Source: Brachionus plicatilis (taxonomy: Eukaryota > Rotifera > Eurotatoria > Ploima > Brachionidae). Taken from it: 64,000 nucleotides of DNA. A model generated the notes under the pieces. The model saw nothing but the letters and a program-made list of their open reading frames with translations. It made no database searches and had not been told where the DNA came from. Position 1 is the first letter of the stretch, and each line of letters begins with the position of its first letter. Below, one piece after another: positions 22,601-34,900 of this stretch. The position numbers were made by a program, and so were the translations under genes. The DNA lies in NCBI GenBank assembly GCA_010279815.1, contig QEOQ01000519.1, forward strand, positions 388,977 through 452,976. Reading direction: 5' to 3'.

Positions 22601-25600
22601 TTGCGTCGACACTCGACTCCGATGGATTGATTCTCTTTATCGATCAAATGATAAATTCGAACAAATAATTGGGCTCTCGATAAATTGTTTTTCGTATCCA
22701 AAGTCAACGTTTGAGTGCGATTTGGCAAGCAAATATCATAAACCAAGACTATTTGACTTATCGTTCAGTTTATGGCCTCAAACATTATGTTTCTTATTTG
22801 AATGTTCTTTAGCCACTTTAAGCCCACTTTAAAATACAGTAAGTATTAAAATTTTGATCTAATTCTATCATTTTCGTGTCCTAGATGCTATTATCTTTAG
22901 TGTCCAAGATTTAGACTAATTTTAAGATTTGATGTCTGCAGAGATTTGAAAAAGAGTTCAAAATTGTCGAGGAAATCTCTGAATCACTAAATCAGTTCAA
23001 ATGTGGATGAAATTAGGAGACAGTGGAGTTGGGAGCACTTTTTGTTGGACCAGATCATTTCGAAAATTTACACAATGAATTTTTCAAAAATTTAAAACTA
23101 AAAAGTTGAGAAAAATTTTTTATTTAATTTAAGTTTTTATTTATTTGGTCAACAAAAAAATTAAAATTTATTCTGAAAAAATTGGTGCCAACTTAACCAA
23201 ATTAATGTTGACTAATTTTTAAAGTAAACATTGGATCAGATATTTTACCAGTCCCTTTATTTTTCAGATTTTTTTTTAAATTTTTTTTTATTTTTTTTCT
23301 TACGCAACAAATAAGCCTCAATATCGAGCTTTGTTTTTGTGAGTTTTGTTTGTTTTAGGTAAAATAAAAATTGTGGCAAACAGATAAATTGTCGGTATTT
23401 AATTAAAGTTGACTTGAAAGCGAGTTTGAGTACACCTTTGAGGAAAAAATAGTTTTGTCGATTCAGTGACAATTTATCTTATCTATTTGTAAATTCTAAA
23501 CCAAATCAATTATTGGTATTTATTTACTCACTTTTTTATTTAGGAAAAATTAAAAAAACAATTTATTGCTTTTATTTAAATTTTTGCTTTGATCAATGTT
23601 TAGCTTGGAGTTAATCTATTGAGTTTTTTTCCTCCATGGATTTCTTTTTGGACAAAAATTTTGCCGAACTTGATAGAAAACATGCCGTTTTGACTTAATC
23701 AGTCCGAGACATTTTTATTCAAATTTTTGTTCATTATAATTTTTTCTAAAAAGCATAAAAAAAATTCCAAATTTAACTAGTAGATATATCATTAGAATAC
23801 TAGTTCTAAGTTTGAAAGCAGACTCTTTCAGGTAAGGACTAACAAAAAATTCAATTAATTATGAAAAAAAAATTCAAAGGTAACAACTTGCTTCAATTTG
23901 AATGAAACATCTTTTTGAGTAAAATTAATTTTTTAAGTCTGACTAGAATCTGAGAGAACATTTCATAACAACAACATTTTTGGACCAAATTCTACTAACT
24001 TGAGGACATTTGTAAATGCTCGAATAGCTACATTCAATTAAGTTGTATTTTTTTAAGCTTTTGAAGCGGAAATATTTAAATTAAATTTCTAGGACAATTG
24101 ATTTCAATCGATTTTAAATTAATTACAAATAAATAAGAAATTTTCTTAAATAATAATTTATGGCAAAATCCAATTTCATGGTAGTTGATTCATATATATA
24201 TATATATATAAAAATATATATGCTTATGTGTATTTTAAAACAAGTTTATCTTTTGTTTGGCAATCAAAATAGCAAAATGAATAGCTTTTGAATCTTAAAT
24301 TTGAAAAAATTTCTCAGCATCTAACAAAACTTTAATCGTCAAAATCCACTCAGAGCAAATTTTTCAAATCTTATCTCTCGTTAAAATAAAAGTAGGAGAT
24401 AAATTATGTAATTTTTTTTAATTTTTTTTTCCAAACTAAATTCCAAAAATTTCTAATTTAAATTTTTTTTTCATTGAGGAAAACAAAATCCGGTCAGGTC
24501 CTTGTTTTCCGGATTATCAGCGTATTTAAAGGCCATTTAGAGAGTCGACTTAAGATCTTGAGCCAATTTCTGATCGATAAATGCTCTCGAGTGCTGACCT
24601 AGAACTGTGTGATCCTCTTGCAGTTGAAGTGGCGTTTTGAAGCGCCGAAATGATCATTTGGTCAAGTATTTTATCATTTAACCAATTAATTATGATCAAT
24701 CATTAGAGCCGGAATTCTCTTACGGAACACTGAGTTTCTCCAAGACTTCTGACATTTTAGCTGTCAAACAATTTCTGCCAACAAAATTTATTGTTTTTCT
24801 AATTTTTAATTAGTTTTTTTTTGTCCTAAATTTTGGCTAAACAGGCAAGCACTTAGCTTGACATTAACCTGCATTTTAGAAATTTGTTTAAATGGAATCA
24901 AGTGCTTGACAACGATGCGAGCTTATTGAATTTGAAGTGAAACACGAATCGATCTTGATCTAAAGCATTGATAAGCAATTGACGCATGGATGGATGTTGT
25001 CAATGTGTGCAGGCCTTTGCCACAGTGGTTCTTGAGAAGCAGCAAGCAATTAATTTCGGCCAAGTCATCAAAAACCAAGCATAAATATCTTTGGGAAGTG
25101 TTTACCAAACCACTAGGCCGTTCTTTGTTCAAAAGCTTAATTTATTCATTTTTTTCTGGCACTCTTAACTAGGGCCTCTAATGAAGTTAGCAGAAAAAAG
25201 CCAAATTATATAAACTTGAATATATTTTTACTAGATTTTAATCAAAAGCTTAAATAATAAATAATTGTTTTTCTAAGCTTTTCCTCTGATTATGTGCCGA
25301 GCAAGTGGAAATCTTTTTCAAGACCGAGTAATTAGAATTGGGTCTTGATGCAGTGCATTGCGTAATTTGCCAAAATTGAATGCCAAAATGATCAAATAGT
25401 CAATTTTGCTGAATATCTTTTTGGCAAATATTTTTCGAATGGACACTCAAGCTAAACAAGATTAAAAATCAACTAGGCTTTTTTTTTCGACAAAAAAAAT
25501 ATCAAATATTTAAAAAATAGAATGTGTGGTAATACTAGACTTGGACTAGCATAGATAACTTTAATTACAAAGTTGAATTTAAGTAATTAAATAGAAAAAA

Positions 25601-25860
25601 GCTCAAAAATTTATTTACATAATTTAAAAAATTTTGCTTGACACCAGCTCTACTAGTTTCTTATCTGAGTAGCTTTATCGGTCTAATCTATGATAAAAAA
25701 AATGGGGCTTTATTGAAAATTTTATTTTTATTTTTGTTCTTTATCTTAAGTTATTTGATGTCATTGGCAGACGGTTGACCAAAAATTAATTTTTTTTTTA
25801 CTTTAGATTAAAAAGAAAAATTAAATTTTTCTTTTATCCGAAATGCTCGATTCGCGTTTA
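19613..25860. other. Gene-free AT-rich region
   Basis: No gene can be supported. An (AT)n run lies at about 24192-24220. Three stretches are of higher complexity without a recognisable product: a minus-strand frame at about 22600-22750, the DNA around 24540-24700, and 24900-25150. The last two lie 0.8-1.5 kb upstream of the spectrin-repeat gene and could hold its 5' exons or promoter. Confidence 0.4.
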
Positions 25861-25999
25861 AATTTTGCCTCGAGATAAAATTAGTGACAACAAAAATTCT
25901 AAATTGCTTAATGACATGCAAAATCTAGCGGCCAAGTAAGCGGAAGAAAAATAAATATTTTTTAAATTTTTTTGCTTAATTTTTTATCTCTTAAGAAGC

Positions 26000-28900
26000 A
26001 TGCAAAACTCTGCCAGTGATCTGGTCCTGCACAAGTCTACGTCAAGCTTGGAAAAACTTGATGAAAATTTCTACGGAGCTTTTCAGCAACACTACGAATT
26101 TTTGATGGACAAAGGCCTGATAGAAACATGCCAAGTAATTTGAGAAAAAATTTTTTTAAACGCCAAAAATAAACCTTGGTCAAAAAAGCATTCTGGAGCG
26201 CAGAAAACCGACAGCCAGGACCTGAACGTCAATGTGTCTTACAGAGAATTTATGCATCAGTTTAATCAAATAAAAAGTTGGCTCGATCAATTCAGATGCT
26301 TTCGACATACCAACAAAGCATCAGCGAGCTTTTGTGAAAAATATTCCAATCAAGTAATTAAGTTTGTGATCCAAGGTCCCGGTAGATTATGGTTACATAA
26401 TATGTCGTGACTTTTCTATGCCATAAAAATAAATTTTAATTATTCATTCAAATAAAACTAGCTTAAAAAAAAATTTTTTTTTCTCATTTTATTAATGATA
26501 ATTATTTTTTAGATTGTTTATGAAGAAATTCTAAAGAGATCGCCTCGTAGGGAACTATTGAACGAGTACGCATGTCATTTGATAAAGTATCATCCCAACT
26601 TGAAGCATGATGTTTTATCCAAGCTTCATTACTTGAACAAACAGTGGAAATCAATTGAATCAATAATATCAAAGCGATATTTTAATCAAGATATGGCCAA
26701 AGGTAAACAATTTTATCTTTTGTCCCGTGGGCTTTAATTTCATCTTAATTTTTGTTCAGATCTTGGCGAGGACTTGAAAAATTTTCAACTATGGCTAGCC
26801 ACAGTCGAAGACTTGCTAGAAAATCTATCAATAAAACCCGAGTGGACATTGTCCGAAATCGAACACTGTCTAAACGAGCATAAGGTATTGTTTCCGGTCG
26901 GAGACAAATTTTTTTTTTTTTTTTTTCAGTAATTTAATATTTTAAAAGTGTCTTCAAAATGATATTGAATCTCACGCAAAAATTATCAATTCAGTGCTTA
27001 AATTGAGCACCAAATTGAACCAAGAGCACAACGAGTACGCAACACTATACGAGAATGGAATGTATTTGCAGAATAGATGGCACTGTCTATGGCTGAAAAG
27101 TCTCGAATGGCAGTGTAGACTTGAACAAGAAATAAATCGCATAAAAAAGGTATTTACGTTTTATTTTATTTTCTTTTTTGTCTTATCTTTTAATAAATAT
27201 TTATCAATTAATGATTATTTATTTTTAAATACAACCTTTATTTGTATATAATATATAGATTTATTATCGAAAGATTAACAAGCATAGTTTTAAATTTTTT
27301 TTAATACTTCCAAGCTGTACTTAATCTAAGATCTTAGTATATAATTAATTCAAATCAATCAACTTTTGGAAATTGTTGGCTAAGCGAGATTTTAACCATT
27401 GTTCAACAATTTAGGTTAAATCCAATATCACTTGTATGCAATTTTGCGTAGCCAGCTTTCTAGACTACGATACTTTATCGAGCTCTCTAATACTCAAGCA
27501 GTCAGATTATAAACACTTTTCATAATTACAGAGCAGACAAGTGGAAGACCTGTCCTGTCAATTCTATACGATTAGACTCAATACGGCTCACTAAATCCGA
27601 GTCTAATGCACTTTTCCTCTAAATTGTATTTTTCTACCGTGAAAAAATATCCCCAAAATTTTCTTCCTACTATTTGGTTGCTCAATAGTTTAATCGATTT
27701 TTTCCGAATCTCTTCTTTCACTCGCTCTCTCTGACTGGTATCGGTAAAATTCCGCTCATTTAAAATTTTAATTCAAAGCCTAGAAGTGTTTTTAAAACAA
27801 CTTAAAATTAATTTTTATTTATTTCTAAACAAATTTATTTTTTTTCAGGCTAAAAATTTAAATATTTTGTTTAGAAAATAATTTTAAATTTTTTTTCATA
27901 ATTAAAGTTTAATCAAATTCATTTTTAATTTCAGCTTTTATAATCTTTGTAGTGTTTAATGGGAAAAAAAATTTGAATTAAATATATTATTTTTAAAATT
28001 TTTCAGTCAAAATTAGTAATTGTATTTTGCTTCAATTTTAAAATTTATTTTGGTTTCTATGGTTCAATCTGTCAATCTAACTCGCAATTTGTCTTATTTC
28101 TTCAATACCAACTACATATTTGTACACATCGATCATGTCACTTTTCTTTGATATCATCTTCTAGATTTTATTTCTAAAAAAATTGTCTATGAAAAAGTCA
28201 GAATACTTGAGCTCAATTTTGGTTTTAAAAGCTTTAAATGGAAGCATAAAAAATTTTTGTAAGTTAATTTTAAAATTCATTAATGTAAAAATTCTTTATT
28301 TTCGTCTCAAAAATTATTTCATTCTAGATTTAAAATATTTTTAAAGTTTTAAAAAAAAACTTTATTATTAAATTAATTAATGGAGAGAGAGGTGAAATTT
28401 TTTGAATTTTTTGGTGGGCTTTTTTTTAAATCAATTAAAAGAGCTGATAAAAAACTTATAGTTCATCTTTGGTTATGAGATGACAATCGCTCATTAAAAG
28501 CAAATAATAAATAAAGAGGGTCATGTTTTTGATTGACAAACATCGAATCTAAACTATTTTGTTTTGGTGTTGGTCATATTTCGAATGATAAATCTAAGTT
28601 TGGTCAAAAGCTGATAAACAAATAAGACGATAACATGTTTAATCATATGGTTTAGGAATTGAACTCAATAAGAAATGCGACCAACACAATGCACTAACCT
28701 CAATAATGATATCAACAACAAAAATAAATGATAACTATATTTAAGTATTTGATCACTTATCATGCAAATTTTAAAAGCATTGATTTATGCCAAAAACATG
28801 CTCCTTAGAGCGCTTAGAAAAGTTTTCAATGTTTTCAATAGTGAATAGCCCAGCGTGAATTGAATAGAGTGCGATTGTTGACTTTGCAGAAAACAGTTGT

Positions 28901-31900
28901 CAATAGTCTGGCTGTTGCCCATGAGTTTTAATTAAGTATCCCGCATGTCAATAGACGTGTTTATGTTTTTGAGGTATTATTCGGATATATCACGCATTAA
29001 AAATAAAGAAATACAATTTCGGTCATTAGGCTTTTGACAACAAAATCCTAAGTATCAAATTTGCATTCATATTTTTATTTGAAAATTTTAATATTTTTTT
29101 TTTATTATTTTTTTGTTCAGCCTAAATTTAGGTTATGCAATTAAACAGAATTTTTCTCAGCTTCTAATCTCCTTGTTTCCGAAACGATCAAAAAATCAAT
29201 CGATTCTTATGCAATAGGCTCTATTTGGCCGCCCTCAAACTCTAATCAAAATATACAATTTGATAAGTTTATATATTAGAAAAATTTGTTTTCTTTATAT
29301 TTATACTCATTCAAACATATCCTTTTTTTCTAAGTATTCAATGCCATTTTCAAACAAATATCACTGCTAGGCTTCTTGTCCATATTTAGCCCCAATTTTC
29401 TTTTTCTTAGATCACCTTTCAAGTCAAATCTCGAAATTAGTCTGCACTCACACGGCTTCCTCACTATATCCAGCCCTATTCAGACCGGTTCTCGTATACC
29501 CCTATTTAAATAACAATTTCCTATTCTTTTTGTTCCTAAAATTTTCGACTTTATGAAATTTTTAATAAAATTCTCTCTTTTTAAAGCAGTTTTTTTTTTC
29601 ATTTAATTTAAAAAAAATTTTAAATTTAACAAAGTCATCTTTTTTACTATTTGATTCAATGACCAAAGATTTATAATTTTAAAAGAATAAAGATTGAATT
29701 AAGCTAAATTGATTAGAATTAAATAGAAACAATTAATTTGCATAAAAATTTTATTTTAGTTTTTTTCATAGTTGTTTAAAGTCCCAAAGTCCAAGCCAAA
29801 GGCTTTTAATTTTTTTCAAATTAAAGTCTAAGTCAAAGAATTGATTTTTTTTTCAAAGTCCAGCTTCATGAATTTTTGCAGTTCCAGGTAGATAATGTAG
29901 CGGACAAATGTTCTTTATTTAATACAAAAATTTTTTTTTAGTTTAACCAAGTCTCTAGATTGTTATCACATTTAGCATTTCTCTGGTCAACCTTTTTTAT
30001 CATTTTATTCAATGACCAAAGATTTATAATTTTAAAAGAATAAAGATTGAATTAAGCTAAATTGATTAGAATTAAATAGAAACAATTAATTTGCATAAAA
30101 ATTTTATTTTAGTTTTTTTCATAGTTGTTTAAAGTCCCAAAGTCCAAGCCAAAGGCTTTTAATTTTTTTCAAATTAAAGTCTAAGTCAAAAAATTGATTT
30201 TTTTCTCAAAGTCCAGCTTCATGAATTTTTGCAGTTCCAGGTAGATAATGTAGCGGACAAATGTTCTTTATTTAATACAAAATTTTTTTTTTAGTTTAAC
30301 CAAGTCTCTAGATTGTTATCACATTTAGCATTTCTCTGGTCAACCTTTTTTATCATTTTATTCAATGACCAAAGATTTATTATTTAAAAAAAATAAAGAT
30401 TGAATTAAGCTAAATTGATTAGAATTAAATAGAAACAATAAATTTGAATAAAAATTTTATTTTAGTATATTTTTTCTTTTTTAAGTTGATCAAAATTTTT
30501 TTTTGTCAAGTACAATGTAGTATCGATTTTTAGTACTAGGAATATGGGGGCAAAAATTGAATTCATTTTCATCCGAAGTAGCATCAAGATATTCGAAATA
30601 ATTTATCCAAGTATTGTGAACAAAAATCAATAGAATGGTTTAGATGCCAACAAAAAAAAATGTCACGTAATTAAAATTGAGCATCTGTAGAAAGAAAAAT
30701 AATTTTTTTCTAAATTAAATTTCATCAAAGTTAAGATTGCTTTTACAAAAATCTGTGACAGTAATTAAATTTTATATTTATTTTAAAGTTTAAAAATTGA
30801 AAAGAAAAAAATTTCCAATTACTTGGTTAGTTAGAGAGAGAGACAAAAGCCACACAAAAATATCACACTTTGGATATGCCCAACTGCCACTTGTAGTTGG
30901 TAACTGAATACAGACACTAATCAAAAGCCAAACAATCGGCTCTGAGCTAGAGATTACGATAGAAAAAGGATTAGGGCCAAAGAAAAATAGCAAAATTCAT
31001 GATTGCCGTTTAATTAGTAGGTCTCGAATTGTCTGACTAGATCGAGTGTCCTCTATTGCTGAAAAACGAGTTTAATTGTTATTACACTCATTAAAATCTG
31101 GGCCGAAACATTTTAATATTCAGCAAGCTTAGAACATTTATATTTAATTACCCGCAATTAAATCACACTATAAAATAAGCTAGATTAAGGACTTAAATGA
31201 TCCATTTAAGCTCACAGTATTGCATCTATATTATTAGGGAATATTCATTTTTAGATTTATCTCTTTCTTTCTGATCGACTAGCAATCACTTCCTATATAA
31301 ATCATTTTTGATGCGTGGCAATTATAGTCCCGCGACAAGTTGATTAATTAAAATTTAAATTTGACATTCTTGAATTTTGATGGTAATTAAAAAGAATACA
31401 CATAGCCGAGGGTTTGCAAGTATGCATAGACAAGATTGTATCTTTGAGTAAATAGTCAAATTTGGGTCTATATGTGAACAACCTTTGAACAAAATTTCAA
31501 CTATCTTTTAGTAAATTTTCTAGTGTTTGATTTGGACCATTGGCAAAGTGGACCGAGCCAGCTGAGTGTACAATTCTGTTACAACAATCGCTTTTAGAGT
31601 GTGTCTAAACTGTGTCTATTCGCGATTAGCCTTCAGGTTGTTTGTTCAAGATCTGTCTAGGATAATTATTTTATTACCTTAAGATAACTTTAGCAAAAAA
31701 GTAACATCAGTTCATGTGTACAGCAAATATAAAGCCGGTCTATGGTCTCATTTGAATTGAGAAAAACAATTTTTTTTTGCTTTTATTTTCCGCGCCGATG
31801 AACTCATGGAACAGTTGGCCATGGCTTTATCGATTTTCAAATTCTGTAAAGAAAAGCAGTAATTAATTTTGTGATTAACATTTTGATATTGAGATCTTGT

Positions 31901-34900
31901 AATTTCCTACTAGTAATTAGCGCCCTAGAGGCTCAGCATAGGTAAAGTATTCATTTAATAAATGATCTTTCAGTCAAAATTATTGAAAGGTTTCACTAAA
32001 TGCGCAGATAAGATAGATTTATTTATTTTAAAAAAGTTAAGAGGTAAACACTGTGCACTTTTTTGTTTACTCAGCTATTGAAAATTTTAACACTTTTAAT
32101 TGGGAAAAGTATCATAGGCTTAGGCAAATATTTTGAGCTCGTTACGGACTTAGATTAATTGCGGTGAGAGTCTAGGTTTGAAAATTTGGGAAAAAATTTT
32201 CTTTTTTTTTTGTTTCTAGATTATGTCATTAATTTTAATGAAAGACAAAAATTGATTTTAATTAAAAATCAAGGGCTTAAATAAAAGGAAACATTTATTT
32301 TTCTATGTAAACGAGAAATTTTTTAGACGAACTTTTGAAAGAGAAGTGCTTTTTTATTTTTCTATACGATAGACTGATTTTAACTTTATTTATTCATTCA
32401 TTTAAATGTTAAAATATCAAATATTAAAGTAAAGAGTATTTTAATAAAAATTTTTTGTGATTTTTTTATTTTTAATTTACAGAAGCTTTTATGAACTAAA
32501 TTAATTTTCATTGATTTTAGAGAGAGAGAAAAAAAAATTTATTTTATCAAAAAAAGAAGCACTGAAATGATTTAAAGTTTGATTCAAACTATCTGCAATA
32601 CAGTTTTGGAAAATAATAACACTTTAATTTGCCAAACATTGGTACAATTGTAGTCTTTGGATTTATTTATTTCTTTTAAAATTTTTTTCAATCAGTCTTT
32701 TTATTTTGAGACCCAAATTTATAATTTTTTGCTAGATTTTTCTATGTAAAAAAGAGTAATTTTGATAATTTAAATTTATTATAGTGGCAGGTATGTCGAA
32801 CCTTTGGGGAGAACTAAAGTCTAATTTTTTGACATAAATATTTTTTTCAATTTTAAAAGTTGATCAGCAATTCCATCTTTATCTAACACTGGTTAGCCCT
32901 CCATTTATAAATTACTAAATATATAAAAACAGGCCCATAATTTTCCTCCCGCTAATTTTAATAAAAAGAAATCTAATTTATTAAAGTTAAGTCTATATGC
33001 ATTCCAACTCAACAAAAGAGACCTAAGGTCAAAAAGCATAAAGGGATGATTGAGCCCATTTATTAATAAGAGAAGCACATTAAAATTTATAATTTTAAAA
33101 AAAATTTAGATTTTTGAAATTAATATCAAAATTAAAAAAAATTTACAAAATTTTATGAAAATTAAATTAATGTTATTGTTTAGAGGGAGGTGTTATTAAT
33201 TTAGACGTGTTTTTATTAATCTAGAGGTAAGCTTATTAAATTAGCGGTATTTTTATTAAAAATAGCGGTATTAAAAAATTATTCGCCATAAAAACATACG
33301 GTATTTTAATAAATATTTATTATTATTTTTTTATTTTAAAAAAACTAAATAAAATTTTCAATGTTTTTCACAACTATATTTTAGAGAATATAAAATACAA
33401 AAATTTTTTAAGTGGTTTAAAGTTAGATTTAAGACATATTTTTATTTTAGGCCATAGTTCATAAGTTTGTATAGAGAATTTTTTTCAATTTTTTTCTGCG
33501 TAAAAGAGAGTAATTTTGAAAATTTCTATTTATGATAGCGGCAGGTAGGCGGCTGAACCTTTGGGGGAGTGCTTTTGAGTCAAATTTTTTGACATAAATT
33601 TTTGACAAATATCAAGCGAATAAAAGAACCGTGTGAAACTAAACGAGCTAAAAACAAAAAAATTTACCTTGTTAAATTAAAAAAAAATTGTATAAGCACT
33701 TAATAGGAATTATTTAAGATTCAATGGTTTCACTAAAGAAATACCTAGCTAAAAAATCACATAAACTTTCTATTAAAACCCTTACTTTTGTAATATCATC
33801 AAAATTTTGGACTTTTTTTTTGTTTTAAAAAACAAAATAAGAAGCTTTAATTAGAAAAATTTTAAATTAAATATTGTATAACTTTGATTTAAATAGAGAG
33901 GAAAATTTTCATATTTTCTTCTCGCGGACTTTTGCTCAGGCCTCTTGACAGATGGCCATCTAAGTGAAATTTATTTGTTTGCCCATGTCTAATTAGATAG
34001 AGGTAAATCGATAAAATGTCACATTTATTGTACTTTATTTTCTCTCATCTCTCCACTCTTGAGCTTGTAGAGAATTCCCATAATTAAAATATTTCTTCCA
34101 AGGTACAAATCAAAGACGCTTCACTTAAAACTAGCCACTCTAGCGAGTCAAGTACATTTGCGAAAACCACACACTCACCACACAATCTTTCCAAATACTC
34201 GGAACAGAACACCGAGCAAAACGATGATATAATTCCGTTCGACGAGTCCGAATACGAAAAAATACCAACCAGCTCCACGGCTACCACTCTTGACACCAGA
34301 CCCAGAAAACACCGACCACACTTTGCTCGCTCTTTGCTTTATCTAAGAGAGCCACACTCAACTGAGCCCAGAAGAACCATGTCCTGCACGAACATTTTCG
34401 AGCCAAGGCGCAAAATCGCGACCAGTCTGACCGAGTCCGAGCTGTCCAAACGGGTCGACTTGTTGGCAAGGCGCAAAAAACGCCGCCACACCAACCACAT
34501 GACCAACGACCTCAGCTACTACTACTCGCTCACTGATGTCAAATACTACAGCCTGGACGACGATGAAGATGGCGAGTCTGGCTCATCGGATCTGTCCGAA
34601 ATTGTGCCAGTAGACCTGCACAACAAGTCCGACTCGTCCTCATCTCTGTCATCGCTCGACCTGAGCTATCAAGCGAGCAAATTGCTCGGCAAGCAAGCCA
34701 CTCGCTCCATTAGCGAGTCCAATCTGAAGCAGACTCGCAGTCGAGTTTTCAAAAGATTTTCAAATAGAAAGTACTCGGTGGTGAAGAGAAAAAAATTGAT
34801 AGATCTTGATGAAACAGGTGGACACGATGGCGACCTAGACGACAATCTAGAGGAGGCCGATGACTTCAACTCGGATGAATATGACTATGACAATTGCCAT

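Larger units (their letters stand above)
27150..34102. other. Long intron of the spectrin-repeat/KASH gene
   Basis: A 6.95-kb intron between exons 5 and 6. It holds the 353-bp tandem array (29.6-30.5 kb), two diverged direct repeats near 32.75-32.85 and 33.49-33.60 kb, and a stretch of higher sequence complexity at about 27400-27640. No nested gene is supportable. Confidence 0.6.

Noticed and set aside
22525..22746. Minus-strand frame with a protein-like LPNRTQTLTLDTKNNLSR stretch
   Set aside because: Composition is suggestive but there are no convincing splice sites on both sides, no start and no family match.
30790..30993. 67-residue membrane-like minus-strand frame in the long intron
   Set aside because: No start context or neighbours; lies in repeat-rich intron DNA.
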